Source: Calditrichia bacterium (GTDB lineage Bacteria > Calditrichota > Calditrichia > Calditrichales > J004). Taken from it: 64,000 nucleotides of DNA. A program made the position numbers and the translations under genes. The stretch is from contig JACKAO010000001.1 in assembly GCA_020635035.1 (NCBI GenBank), forward strand, positions 372,001 to 436,000. Reading direction: 5' to 3'. The notes under the pieces are model-generated. The model ran no database searches and was not told where the DNA came from. It saw only the letters and a list, made by a program, of their open reading frames with translations. The stretch's first letter is position 1; each line of letters begins with the position of its first letter. Below are positions 1-9,317 of the stretch, in pieces.

Positions 1-30
1 CTAAAAAGACGATCGGGACGCTTTAATGTT

Positions 31-507
31 TCATTCAGGAAGACTGATAGATAGCAGTTTATATTTCAAAGTACCTGCAGGAACATTTATTTCAGCAATT
101 TCACCAACTTTTTTCCCAAGAAGTCCTTTTCCCACAGGTGATGCTATTGATATTTTACCAAGTTTAAAATTAGCTTCGTCATCAGAGACCAAAGTATATT
201 CAAATTCTTTATTTGTTTTCTGATCCTGAACTTTTACTTTTGTCAGGATGCTGGCCTGGTCCGTTGTGAGTTCACTTTCATCAATGATCCGTGCCCTGGC
301 AACACGATCCTGAAGCTGTAGTATTTTTGTTTCCACAAGGGATAATTCTTCCCGCGCTGCATGGTATTCAGCATTTTCTTTAAGATCACCATGATCACGA
401 GCCGTTGCGACTTTTTGCGATACTTCAGGCCGTTTTGTGTATTTAAGTGTGTGTAATTCAGTTTTTAGCTTTTCCAAACCTTCAGCTGTTAAATATACGA
501 ATTCCAC
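31..507 (-). CDS. greA: transcription elongation factor GreA
   Basis: This protein rescues backtracked RNA polymerase by stimulating transcript cleavage through the secondary channel. Its 158 residues match the usual GreA length. The N-terminal half (about 1-75) is the coiled-coil hairpin. Its tip carries the ARDHGDLKENAEYHAARE signature, which places the two catalytic acidic residues at D41 and E44, as in E. coli GreA. Residues 80-158 form the FKBP-like C-terminal domain. It follows the relA/spoT homologue on the same strand after a gap of about 40 bases, so the two may be co-transcribed. GreA fits better than GreB because the tip sequence is GreA-like. Confidence 0.95.
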   Translation of the reverse strand: MEFVYLTAEGLEKLKTELHTLKYTKRPEVSQKVATARDHGDLKENAEYHAAREELSLVETKILQLQDRVARARIIDESELTTDQASILTKVKVQDQKTNKEFEYTLVSDDEANFKLGKISIASPVGKGLLGKKVGEIAEINVPAGTLKYKLLSISLPE

Positions 508-549
508 AAATAATCCTTTCTTATAATTCTTTACTTTTATTAAAAATAT

Positions 550-2748
550 TTAGTTAAGTTCGTTTACGCGTTCAACAGAAAAAACGCCAGGCAGTTTACT
601 AATACTGTTGATAATTTTGGTGAGATGTTCCAGGTCTTTTACCTGGATATGCAGTTGTCCGCGTGCATACATATCTTCGGTGGAAAAATTAGCCATAACA
701 ATATTGGTGTCTTGTTTTGAAACCGACAAAGTGACATCTCTTAAAAAATCACGTCTGTCTTCACCAATAATCATCAAATGAACAAGAAATTCCTGATTCT
801 TTTCTATATCCCATTCAACATCTATAATTCTTTGTTTTTCTTCAAGAAGATTTATAAGGTTTTTGCAATCATTTCGGTGAATAGTAACCCCTTTGCCCTT
901 AGTTAAATAACCCATAATCTGATCACCAGGAACAGGATGGCAGCATTTTGCAAAGTTAATTAGCATGTTATCCATGCCCTGCACCCTTATTCCGGATTGA
1001 TTTCTGGATTTCTTAAGATACTTTGTAAAAAAGTTTGCGGGCTTAGGAGTTTCCTTTTCTTCTATTTCTTCAGGAAAAAGTTTTTTCTGAATTGTATCAA
1101 TAACAATTTCACCCCGGCCTATAGCAATAATAAGCGATTCAAGATTACTGAAACCTATCTTTGAAATATTGTCCACAAGTTCAGGACTTTTCTCTGTCAG
1201 GTGGTTTTTCTTTAGAAATTTATTGAAAATTTCCTGACCTATTTCACGCGTCTGGGTAAATTGTTCTTCTTTCAGATATTTTTTTATCCAGTGCCGTGCT
1301 TTACTTGTTTTAACGAAACTTAACCAATCCCGGGAAGGTTTCTGATTCTGTGATGTAATAATCTCTACCTGATCACCACTGCGTAATTGTGTTCGCAACG
1401 GGACTATTTTACCGTTAACCTTAGCGCCAATACAATGATTACCAATATTGGTGTGAATGGCATAGGCAAAATCAATAGGTGATGAACTTGCCGGAAGTTT
1501 GTATAAATCTCCTTTTGGCGAAAACAGAAATACTTCATCCTGGAACAGATCGATTTTAAGGTCTTCCATAAAATCGCCCGCATCTTCATTAATCTGCCGA
1601 TCTAAAAGTTCTTTTACCCAATTAAGAGCAGCTTCAATAGAATTGTCTTCTTTGGATCCATGCTTGTATTTCCAGTGAGCAGCGATACCGTCTTCAGCTA
1701 AAATATGCATAGCGTTTGTTCGTATTTGAATTTCAACCATTTTTCCTGCCGGCCCGACAACTGTCGTGTGCAGAGACTGATAACCGTTTATCTTGGGCAT
1801 TGCGATATAATCTTTAAAGCGATCATACACCGGGTTAAACAAATTATGAATAATGCCCAAGGCGTAATAACATTCTTCAACTTTTTCGACAACAATACGA
1901 ATTGCCAGCAGATCATATATTTCTTCAAAAGGCCGGTTACGTTTCTTCATTTTAGTATAAATACTGAAAAAACTCTTTGGACGTCCGGAAATGGTTGGAT
2001 AAATATTGTTTTTAGCCATTTCCTTGTAAATGGGATTGGCAATGTTCTCAATGTATTTTTCTCGTTCACTGCGTGTGAGTTGGATTTTATCAACAAGCAT
2101 TTCATATATATCGGGCTCTAAATGCTTCAGACAAAGATCTTCCAGTTCCCATTTGATTTTGGCAATACCAAAACGGTGAGCTAAAGGCGCATATACATCG
2201 CGTGTTTCAAGTGCAATCCTGGGGCGCTTTTTCTGCGGAACATGTTCAAGTGTACGCATATTATGCAGACGGTCAGCAAATTTAATAATAATTACCCTTA
2301 CATCCTGAGCCATGGAGAGAAGCATTTTTCGAAAAGTCTCAGCCTGCTGTAGTTCCCTGCTCTGAAATTTCAACTCACTGATTTTTGTAACGCCATCTAC
2401 GAGTTTTGATACATTTTCACCAAATTCTTCGGAAAGATCACTCAAAGAAATATCGGTGTCTTCTACAACATCGTGCAGCAGCCCCGCAATTATTGTTGTA
2501 ACATCCATCCGCAATTCAGCAAGCAGTATTGCAACATTTAAACAATGATCAAAGTAAGGCTCGCCGGAGTAGCGTTGTTGACGTAAATGTGACTTTAAGG
2601 CATAGTTATAGGCTTTACGCAAACGTTCTTCATCAAAATCGGAAGCATAGTCCCGGATTTCCATCAGCAGCTTCTCAAATTCCTTATCGTAGCGCTGATG
2701 CATGCGTCTTAGCAGTGTAGATTCTTTCGCCTGAAACACAGTTTTCAT
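550..2748 (-). CDS. bifunctional (p)ppGpp synthetase/hydrolase, RelA/SpoT family
   Basis: This enzyme makes and degrades the stringent-response alarmone (p)ppGpp. All domains of a 732-residue long RSH protein are present. The HD hydrolase has H68 and the LLHDVVEDT motif (H92, D93), with FADRLHNMRTL at about 157-167. The synthetase carries GRPKSFFSIYTKM near 255-267 and AMPKINGYQSLHTT near 316-329. A TGS domain (about 405-465) follows, then a conserved Cys/His segment (CCHPVPGD, about 609) and a C-terminal ACT domain (about 655-730). Intact HD residues argue for a Rel/SpoT-type bifunctional enzyme rather than a hydrolase-dead RelA. It lies between greA and dnaB on the minus strand. Confidence 0.95.
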   Translation of the reverse strand: MKTVFQAKESTLLRRMHQRYDKEFEKLLMEIRDYASDFDEERLRKAYNYALKSHLRQQRYSGEPYFDHCLNVAILLAELRMDVTTIIAGLLHDVVEDTDISLSDLSEEFGENVSKLVDGVTKISELKFQSRELQQAETFRKMLLSMAQDVRVIIIKFADRLHNMRTLEHVPQKKRPRIALETRDVYAPLAHRFGIAKIKWELEDLCLKHLEPDIYEMLVDKIQLTRSEREKYIENIANPIYKEMAKNNIYPTISGRPKSFFSIYTKMKKRNRPFEEIYDLLAIRIVVEKVEECYYALGIIHNLFNPVYDRFKDYIAMPKINGYQSLHTTVVGPAGKMVEIQIRTNAMHILAEDGIAAHWKYKHGSKEDNSIEAALNWVKELLDRQINEDAGDFMEDLKIDLFQDEVFLFSPKGDLYKLPASSSPIDFAYAIHTNIGNHCIGAKVNGKIVPLRTQLRSGDQVEIITSQNQKPSRDWLSFVKTSKARHWIKKYLKEEQFTQTREIGQEIFNKFLKKNHLTEKSPELVDNISKIGFSNLESLIIAIGRGEIVIDTIQKKLFPEEIEEKETPKPANFFTKYLKKSRNQSGIRVQGMDNMLINFAKCCHPVPGDQIMGYLTKGKGVTIHRNDCKNLINLLEEKQRIIDVEWDIEKNQEFLVHLMIIGEDRRDFLRDVTLSVSKQDTNIVMANFSTEDMYARGQLHIQVKDLEHLTKIINSISKLPGVFSVERVNELN

Positions 2749-2769
2749 AAAGATACCTGAAAAATTGTC

Positions 2770-4164
2770 CTAAAATTCAGCCGGTCCCATAACAGAGCTT
2801 CCATGATACAAATCAGGATCCCCAAATTTACCGAATTCTTTTAAAAAGGTTAAACGAATGTCCCCAACAGGACCATTTCTTTGTTTTCCAATGATTATTT
2901 CACACATATTATGTGTATTAGTTCCATCTTCAAATTCCTGGATATTGTAGTATTCCGGACGGTAAACGAACAGCACAACATCCGCATCCTGTTCAATTGC
3001 ACCGGATTCGCGTAAATCCGAAAGCTGTGGCTTTTTAGACTTGTCACGTGTTTCCGTGGCACGCGAAAGCTGTGAAAGCGCAATAACCGGAATATCAAGC
3101 TCTTTAGCAATACCTTTGATGGATCTGGAAATATGTGTAATTTCCTGCTGCCTGTTCTCTCCTTTTGTGCCTTCCATAAGCTGCAGGTAGTCAATAACGA
3201 GCATCTGAATATTTGCTTCTGCTTTTAGTCTCCGCGCTTTTGCACGAAGTTCCAGCACATTAAGCGAAGCGGAGTCGTCGATAAAGATAGGTGCGTTCAT
3301 CAAGCTGCCAACGTGGCTGGTAAGGCGCTCCATTTCCTGCTTTGAGAGTTTTCCGGTTCTTACAGCCATCTGGTTAACTTTGGCTTCTGTACATAATAAC
3401 CGCATTACCAGTGCTTCGCTGGACATTTCGAGGCTGAATATGCCAACAGGTAAACCATGATCAATAGCAGCATTCCGTGCAAGATTTAATGCGAATGCTG
3501 TTTTACCCATACTGGGACGGCCGGCAAGTACAATAAAGTCAGCTGATTGAAATCCTGCAGTCATTTCATCAAGCTTCTTATAACTTGATGCAACACCGGT
3601 AACGCCTGTTTTACTGGAATGATAAAGCTGGTCGATACGCTCAAAAGTAGTATGCAGGATGTTTTTTATATCTGCAAAACCTTTCTGCATACGTCTTTCA
3701 GATATTTCGAATATCTTACTTTCAGCATAATCCAGCATTTCATTGATGTCATCTTTCTGATCAAAAGCTTTGTCGATTATAGTTGTGCATTCTTTTATAA
3801 GCATTCGCGATAATGCTTTTTGTTTAACAATACCAAGGTAATTGCGAAGATTTGCTGAAGAAGGTGTGCTGTTGGCTATTTCAGAGAGATAAAATACACC
3901 ACCGATCTCATCGAATTTTTTCTTTCTTTTTAATTCTTCAGTGAGAGTGACCAGGTCAATTTCTTTTTTCTGGTCAAACATCTCCATGATTGTGCTGAAA
4001 ATGATTTTGTGTGCAGGTTTATAAAAGTATGATGCGTCGATGGCTTCGATTGCAATTGATACAGCTTCTTCATCCAGAAGTAAGGCACCTAAAACGATCT
4101 GTTCAACATCAATGGATTGCGGAGGAGTTCGCAATATCTGATCGTCTGTGCTGTTGTTTTCCAT
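2770..4164 (-). CDS. dnaB: replicative DNA helicase DnaB
   Basis: This is the hexameric 5'-3' helicase of the replication fork. Residues 14-115 are the DnaB N-terminal helical domain, opening with the typical PPQSIDVEQIVLGALLLD. The RecA-like ATPase domain starts near 185, with Walker A AGRPSMGKTAF at about 214-224. The Walker B-like DYLQL and the glutamine/arginine loops (ALSQLSRATE, LRESGAIEQDADV) follow. At 464 residues it has the normal family length, with no intein. The start codon has a GGAG motif about 13 bases upstream, which is a rather long spacing. A palindrome of the repeat family found elsewhere in the window lies just upstream of the gene (4189-4208). Confidence 0.96.
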   Translation of the reverse strand: MENNSTDDQILRTPPQSIDVEQIVLGALLLDEEAVSIAIEAIDASYFYKPAHKIIFSTIMEMFDQKKEIDLVTLTEELKRKKKFDEIGGVFYLSEIANSTPSSANLRNYLGIVKQKALSRMLIKECTTIIDKAFDQKDDINEMLDYAESKIFEISERRMQKGFADIKNILHTTFERIDQLYHSSKTGVTGVASSYKKLDEMTAGFQSADFIVLAGRPSMGKTAFALNLARNAAIDHGLPVGIFSLEMSSEALVMRLLCTEAKVNQMAVRTGKLSKQEMERLTSHVGSLMNAPIFIDDSASLNVLELRAKARRLKAEANIQMLVIDYLQLMEGTKGENRQQEITHISRSIKGIAKELDIPVIALSQLSRATETRDKSKKPQLSDLRESGAIEQDADVVLFVYRPEYYNIQEFEDGTNTHNMCEIIIGKQRNGPVGDIRLTFLKEFGKFGDPDLYHGSSVMGPAEF

Positions 4165-4188
4165 ATATTAAATTGCTCCATAAACAAA

Positions 4189-4208
4189 ACCTTCCTAAAA
4201 AGGAAGGT
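4189..4208. repeat. short palindrome upstream of dnaB
   Basis: ACCTTCC, six bases, then GGAAGGT: a perfect 7-bp inverted repeat. The same core, in longer form, occurs at 56713-56737, so this is probably one copy of a dispersed intergenic palindrome. It lies in the 173-base gap between dnaB and the uracil-DNA glycosylase gene, upstream of the dnaB start. It could also act as a hairpin in the dnaB leader. Confidence 0.55.
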
Positions 4209-4337
4209 GGTCAATTTGTTTGTCAAAAGATTATTTTTGGTCAGGTTATGAGACAAAAGAATAATCAAATTTAATCAATTGCGCAACAGAATCTGCGAAA
4301 ATTAGCTAAAAATCAGAGTGATAAAATCCTGTTCTAA

Positions 4338-5093
4338 CTAAAAACTGAAAAATGATTTAAGCTTTTGCAGATCATCCCATGCATTCGACTTCCATCTCGG
4401 ATTTCGCAGAAGAGCAGCAGGATGGTAAGTGACTATAAATGGAATTTTCTCGTAGTAGTGTGTATCTCTTCTCAGGGCACTTAATGGATCTGATTTTTTT
4501 AAAAGAACCTGTGCTGATATTCTTCCAAGAGCAACAATTACTTTCGGCCCGATCATCTCAATCTGCTTTTTTAGATATGGTTCGCACTTACTTACTTCAT
4601 CGGGAAGCGGATCACGATTATTCGGTGGGCGGCATTTCAAGATATTTGCAATATATACTTCATCTCGCTTAAGCTTCATGGCAAACAGCATTTTATCAAG
4701 TAACTGCCCGGCCCTTCCTACAAAAGGCAACCCTTTTAGATCTTCTTCCTGGCCGGGTGCTTCTCCAATGAACATAAGATCAGCAGTGGGATTTCCCATA
4801 CCAAAAACAAAATTCTGACGTGTTTTGCCTAATGCACATTTCTCACAGTTATTAATTTCGTGATAAAATTTTTTTAATTGCAGATTATTCTGATGTATTA
4901 GATTCTCATCAAATCTCAATTTCTTAACTGGTTCAGCGACCGGTTCTGGTTGAGCTATTTTTACCGGATTTACTTTTTCTGAAGCGATAGTTCTTTCAGG
5001 CAAACTGAGATCCCCGTCGAATCGCAAAGAATCTCCGTATACTGTTTTGTACCAATTAAAATATTCCTGGATATCTTTAAAAGTCTCGTTCAT
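4338..5093 (-). CDS. uracil-DNA glycosylase, family 4 (Fe-S)
   Basis: This enzyme removes uracil from DNA. The four cysteines that bind the 4Fe-4S cluster in family-4 UDGs are visible at C83, C86, C154 and C170. The catalytic region GEAPGQEED (110-118) and the late TYHPAALLRNP motif are present. The first 65 or so residues are an extra N-terminal segment, seen in many bacterial members annotated as 'uracil-DNA glycosylase'. The start codon directly abuts the stop of the upstream CoaB-like gene, so the two are almost certainly translated from one mRNA. Length 251. Confidence 0.93.
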   Translation of the reverse strand: MNETFKDIQEYFNWYKTVYGDSLRFDGDLSLPERTIASEKVNPVKIAQPEPVAEPVKKLRFDENLIHQNNLQLKKFYHEINNCEKCALGKTRQNFVFGMGNPTADLMFIGEAPGQEEDLKGLPFVGRAGQLLDKMLFAMKLKRDEVYIANILKCRPPNNRDPLPDEVSKCEPYLKKQIEMIGPKVIVALGRISAQVLLKKSDPLSALRRDTHYYEKIPFIVTYHPAALLRNPRWKSNAWDDLQKLKSFFSF

Positions 5094-6107
5094 TTAATGC
5101 AATGTTTTTATGTGATTTAAAATCTGATGGGCGGTTTCTTTTTTTGAAAGCAGTGGCACTGAGACAAGCTTATCTTCCGTTATAATTTCTACCTGATTTG
5201 TATCTGCGGCAAAACCTGCACCGGTTATCCCGGGATTATTGGCAACAATCATATCAAGATTTTTTCTTTTCATCTTTTGCCTGGAATTATCAATAAGATT
5301 TTGCGTCTCTACAGAAAAACCAATCATTTTCTGATGGGGTTTCCGTAAATCATTAATTGTTTGCAAGATATCAGCTGTGCGTTTCAATTCAAGAATTAAA
5401 TTGTTCTTATCTTTTTTTAATTTGTTTTTATTGACTTCAATCGGTGTAAAATCAGCAACAGCAGCAGCTGATATAAAATAATCGCACCATGTAAATTTTA
5501 ACTTAATCTGATCAGCCATCTCTGCAGCACTTCTGATTTTGATGCATTCAACCATTTGAGGTAATGTTTCCGATACCGGGCCAACGATCATTTGAACATT
5601 TGCTCCACGAATAAATGCAGCTCTTGCCAAAGCTATTCCCATTTTACCGGTTGACCTGTTGGTTAGAAATCTTACAGGATCAATATCTTCTGCAGTTGGT
5701 CCGGCTGAAATAAGTATATTTTTATTTTCAAAATCATGTTGTGACAGGTATTTGTCCACATAATCGATAGCAGTTTCCAATGATGGTTGCATATAAATCA
5801 TCTGATTTTTAGAAAAAGGCGGGATAATATTATCCTTCTTGAGATGAGATTTTTTGCTTTCCAATATCGGGTAAATAAGATTGGCAGATTGAAAATCCGC
5901 AGAATCCGTAAAATCAATTATCAGATCAAACGTCTTATTTGGTGCAGGAATTTTAATGTTTTTAAAAAGTTGAAAGAAACGCTTTTTTTCCTGTCCGGTT
6001 TCTTCTTTCCTGTAAACATCGTAGGAAGATCCGTCCAGCCATTGCAAAAATTCCGCAGCTAAGAACAGCCGGTTTTTTGTATGATCTATTAATAAAATCT
6101 CAAACAT
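5094..6107 (-). CDS. phosphopantothenate-cysteine ligase (CoaB-like), no CoaC domain
   Basis: Residues about 129-337 are a CoaB domain, which joins phosphopantothenate to cysteine in coenzyme A synthesis. It carries ILISAGPTAEDIDPVRFLTN and STGKMG, SAAAVADF, and KMIGFSVET followed by VANNPG. The usual partner, the N-terminal flavin-dependent decarboxylase CoaC, is not recognisable. Residues 1-125 lack a CoaC-type flavodoxin start and the PXMNXXMW substrate-binding clamp, and I do not recognise them. Fused CoaBC is normally about 400 residues; this is 337. It sits directly after gmk with no gap. In many bacteria rpoZ lies between these genes, but there is no rpoZ here. Confidence 0.85.
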   Translation of the reverse strand: MFEILLIDHTKNRLFLAAEFLQWLDGSSYDVYRKEETGQEKKRFFQLFKNIKIPAPNKTFDLIIDFTDSADFQSANLIYPILESKKSHLKKDNIIPPFSKNQMIYMQPSLETAIDYVDKYLSQHDFENKNILISAGPTAEDIDPVRFLTNRSTGKMGIALARAAFIRGANVQMIVGPVSETLPQMVECIKIRSAAEMADQIKLKFTWCDYFISAAAVADFTPIEVNKNKLKKDKNNLILELKRTADILQTINDLRKPHQKMIGFSVETQNLIDNSRQKMKRKNLDMIVANNPGITGAGFAADTNQVEIITEDKLVSVPLLSKKETAHQILNHIKTLH

Positions 6108-6674
6108 CTACTTTACAATAATTACTTCTTCAACATCCTGAACAGCTTTTTCCAGACTATTATTTATTATGGTATAGTCAAAGAACCGGGCTTGTTCATA
6201 TTCAAAATCAAGCCGTTTCAGTCTTAAGCTGATGGTTTCTTCTGTTTCACTTTTACGTTTTACCAAACGATCTCTCAACGTTTCTTTGTCAGGTGGTTTT
6301 ATAAAAATTAAAATGGCATCAGGATATTTTTGCTTAATTGATTCAGCGCCTTTTACATCGATATCAAATAAAACAACTTTTCCTATTTTTACCTGAAAGT
6401 CAACCTTGTCAATTAATGTTCCATAATAATTTCCATGAACTTCTTCGAATTCTAAAAATTTTTGTTCTTGTATCGCTTTAGTAAATTCATCATTTGTCAG
6501 AAAAAAATAATCTTTACCATCTTCTTCAAACGAGCGCATTGGTCGGGTTGTTGCAGAAATAGAAAGCGCTAATTCATCGGGGTATTTACTCAGTAATTCT
6601 TTAACAATTGTTGTTTTACCTGCACCGCTTGGTGCAGAAAACACAATATAATCAGATTTAAATGTGTGCATCAT
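6108..6674 (-). CDS. gmk: guanylate kinase
   Basis: Gmk phosphorylates GMP to GDP. The P-loop SAPSGAGKTT lies at about 13-22. The GMP-binding region follows (SISATTRPMRSFEEDGKDYFF in two parts, with FEEVHGNYYGT), then the lid (RDRLVKRKSETEETISLRL). The 188 residues are normal for the family. The gene overlaps the end of yicC by one base and abuts the CoaB gene, which gives the common yicC-gmk-coaB order. A start four bases later (the second Met) is possible and does not change the product. Confidence 0.95.
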   Translation of the reverse strand: MMHTFKSDYIVFSAPSGAGKTTIVKELLSKYPDELALSISATTRPMRSFEEDGKDYFFLTNDEFTKAIQEQKFLEFEEVHGNYYGTLIDKVDFQVKIGKVVLFDIDVKGAESIKQKYPDAILIFIKPPDKETLRDRLVKRKSETEETISLRLKRLDFEYEQARFFDYTIINNSLEKAVQDVEEVIIVK

Positions 6675-7549
6675 TATTCCAGATTCTGTGCCTGTTCCCT
6701 TATCTTTTCAATTTCTTCTTTAATTTTTATAACCTGATGCGAAATTTCTACATCAGTTGTTTTAGAGCTCATTGTATTTGCTTCACGATGCATTTCCTGT
6801 AAAATAAAAGTCAGCTTCTTACCCAGTTCTGAATCGTCTTTCAAAGTATGTTCAAATTGCTGGATATGGCTTTTTAGTCGCGTCAATTCTTCAGTTATAT
6901 CAACCTTGTCGGAGATAATTGCGATTTCCTGAAGCATCCTGTCCTGATCAACTTTTTGCCCTGTAAGGATCTCATTAATCCGCGAAACAAGTTTTTCATA
7001 TTCTGTCTTAACATTCTCAGGTGCTTTTTGATCAATTTTCGATGAAATATCTCTGATTTGCAAAAGGCGGTTTTTTATATCTATTCCCAGGTTTGTGCCT
7101 TCTCGGGAACGCATTTCATTGAATGCCTTAAGTGCTTCCAGCAGAGTATTGTTTATGGCCGCAAAAAACTCTTTCTCATCGATGTTTGAAATATCGACAT
7201 CAAACAGCTCCTGGAATTGCAACAAGTGTCGTAATTCAATTGGATCCTGTAGTTTAAGTTTTGTTTTAATTTCGTTTAGTGTATTAAAATAATGCATTAA
7301 TCGTTTTTCATTAACAGTGCTTCCATTATTGCCACTGCCAACTTCTTTGATATCAATAAAAACACTAATTTTTCCGCGAACAGCGTTTTCTTTGACGGTT
7401 TCTCTTAGTTGCGGTTCGAAATGTGAAATAATGGATGGTAGTTTGAACATTATATCGATATAACGGTTGTTTACACTTTTAATCTCAATTGTCACTTCAA
7501 AAAAATTAAATGTATTTTGAGATTTTCCATAACCTGTCATGCTTCGCAT
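6674..7549 (-). CDS. YicC family endoribonuclease
   Basis: YicC proteins are cytoplasmic RNA-binding proteins; the E. coli member has been reported as an endoribonuclease acting with PNPase on small RNAs. The protein starts with the family hallmark MRSMTGYGKS. It ends with the conserved C-terminal block (EEIEKIREQAQNLE) preceded by LQEMHREANTMSSK, the most conserved segment of the family. The 291 residues are typical. It is the first gene of the yicC-gmk-coaB-udg run and is divergent from the NFACT gene at 7662. Confidence 0.93.
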   Translation of the reverse strand: MRSMTGYGKSQNTFNFFEVTIEIKSVNNRYIDIMFKLPSIISHFEPQLRETVKENAVRGKISVFIDIKEVGSGNNGSTVNEKRLMHYFNTLNEIKTKLKLQDPIELRHLLQFQELFDVDISNIDEKEFFAAINNTLLEALKAFNEMRSREGTNLGIDIKNRLLQIRDISSKIDQKAPENVKTEYEKLVSRINEILTGQKVDQDRMLQEIAIISDKVDITEELTRLKSHIQQFEHTLKDDSELGKKLTFILQEMHREANTMSSKTTDVEISHQVIKIKEEIEKIREQAQNLE

Positions 7550-7661
7550 ATCAATGATCCAAGTTTATTTTAAAAATATGGTTAACTTTTATAAATTAAA
7601 AATTATATAATTTAGCAATAATTTAAAAACTATAATAGCAATATTTAAGTAAATTAAGCGA

Positions 7662-9317
7662 ATGTTTAAGAATTTTTATTTGTTTAAAGCTGTTGTTTCT
7701 GAAATTCAGGATATTGTAAGCGGATCAGTAATAGTTGAAGCTTTTACAGTTCATAAAAATGAACTTATTTTAGTCTTTGATAAAAATGAATCTCTTTATC
7801 ATCTGAAAATTTGTATAGATACCCGTTCCCCATATTTGCTTTTAGATTCAGTCTCTAATTATAAAGGCCCGCGTTTAAATTTTTTCCCTGAATTGAGTGG
7901 CAACAAAATTGAAACTGTTAAGATTATACCTTTCAATAAGTATTGTATAATCAATTGTCGTGATTACGCTGTACATGCCTGTTTTTATGGAAAAGAATCA
8001 AATATTGTTCTTCAAAACTCTCATAACGAAAGTATTGCGACGTTTAAGATGAATCGTGAACTGGGTTTACCTGAGATACCGGTACCCGATACCATATCTC
8101 CAACAGAGAGACTTGTTAAAAATATTATTGATAAAATGCCCCACTCTAGCTTATTAGATTTGTTTTCTGCAGTATGTCCCGGATGTAATTTTACAATGTA
8201 TGATGAATTATGCTACAGGTTGCAATACTCCGGGGATATGAAACTGGAGAATATTTCAAATCCGGAAAAAATTTCAGAAACTTTGCAGAATTTTTTATTG
8301 GAAGTAAGCTCGGGAAAAGCTTATATCTATAGAAATGGCACAAAAAAATCTATTACTTTGTACAAATCTGAAAGCATCGATTATAAGCAGATGGATGTTG
8401 AAATATTCACTTCTGTTAATAAAGCCTGGCAAATTTTTATCAAAGAAAAAGATAAAAGCTCAGGTACAGAAAAAGATCGGTTAAAGCTTGAATCAGCCAT
8501 CAATAAGCAAAAGAATAAACTTCAAACATCACTTTCACAACTTCAGGAAGCAGGAAAAATAGAAGAACGAAAAAAGGAGGCTGATTTAAAAGGTAATCTG
8601 ATATTAGCCAATAAACACAAAATTCCCAGGGCTTCAAAAACAGTAGATCTTGTAAATATTTTTAATGAAAAAAATGAAATTATTTCGATTAAACTAAATC
8701 CCAACAAGACTTCTGTGGAAAATGCACAGTACTATTTTGAAAAATATAAAGACATCGCAGAAAAGAAAAATGTTATAAGTTTGAAAAAAGCTGGAGTTCT
8801 AAGAGAACTTGAAGAGCTTGATTTGCTTCTGGATAAATTGAAAAATGGTTCAGCAAAAGATATTCAAAAAGTTAAAGAGCAAATGATTGATATGAATCTT
8901 ATTCAGGCGGAAAATGTAAAAAAACAAAGCCAAAACAATGACTCATTAAAATATGCTTTTAAAAGATTGATCTTTGAGAATAAATGGGATATTTACATAG
9001 GCAAAAACGGCGAAAATAATGATCTTCTTACATTTACATTTGCAAATAAATCGGATCTCTGGTTTCATGCACAGGGTGTGGCCGGGGCTCATGTTGTTGT
9101 AAAGGTATTATCAAAAGACAGTAACATTCCACAGAATGTAATTGAACAGGCAGCCCGCATCGCGGCAGCGAACAGTGAAGCAAAACATTCTGCAACAGTT
9201 CCAGTGATTTATACGCAAATAAAATATGTCAGCCGAATTAGAAAAGCTTTGCCGGGAACAGTAAAAACAAAAAATGAAAAAGTGATTTTTGTTAAACCTT
9301 TAAATCTGAATGTATAA
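7662..9317 (+). CDS. NFACT family RNA-binding protein (RqcH/Rqc2/FbpA-like)
   Basis: NFACT proteins bind peptidyl-tRNA on obstructed 50S subunits and, in B. subtilis RqcH, add alanine tails for quality control. The C-terminal NFACT-R domain (about 435-545) is clear: WDIYIGKNGENNDLLTF, then DLWFHAQGVAGAHVVVK. A long charged coiled coil runs from about 260 to 430. The N-terminal part has a recognisable GKESNIVLQN stretch. However, the Asp-Arg pair needed for tRNA binding in tailing enzymes appears as Asn-Lys (PFNKYCIINC), so tailing activity is doubtful. It is divergent from yicC and overlaps the next gene by 8 bases. Confidence 0.87.
   Translation: MFKNFYLFKAVVSEIQDIVSGSVIVEAFTVHKNELILVFDKNESLYHLKICIDTRSPYLLLDSVSNYKGPRLNFFPELSGNKIETVKIIPFNKYCIINCRDYAVHACFYGKESNIVLQNSHNESIATFKMNRELGLPEIPVPDTISPTERLVKNIIDKMPHSSLLDLFSAVCPGCNFTMYDELCYRLQYSGDMKLENISNPEKISETLQNFLLEVSSGKAYIYRNGTKKSITLYKSESIDYKQMDVEIFTSVNKAWQIFIKEKDKSSGTEKDRLKLESAINKQKNKLQTSLSQLQEAGKIEERKKEADLKGNLILANKHKIPRASKTVDLVNIFNEKNEIISIKLNPNKTSVENAQYYFEKYKDIAEKKNVISLKKAGVLRELEELDLLLDKLKNGSAKDIQKVKEQMIDMNLIQAENVKKQSQNNDSLKYAFKRLIFENKWDIYIGKNGENNDLLTFTFANKSDLWFHAQGVAGAHVVVKVLSKDSNIPQNVIEQAARIAAANSEAKHSATVPVIYTQIKYVSRIRKALPGTVKTKNEKVIFVKPLNLNV

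Noticed and set aside
1..30. Possible terminator after greA
   Set aside because: The stem needs a bulge and the T run is only five bases. Too weak at a window edge.
1705..2121. 138-codon plus-strand frame
   Set aside because: Lies wholly antisense to the conserved relA/spoT homologue; a shadow frame.
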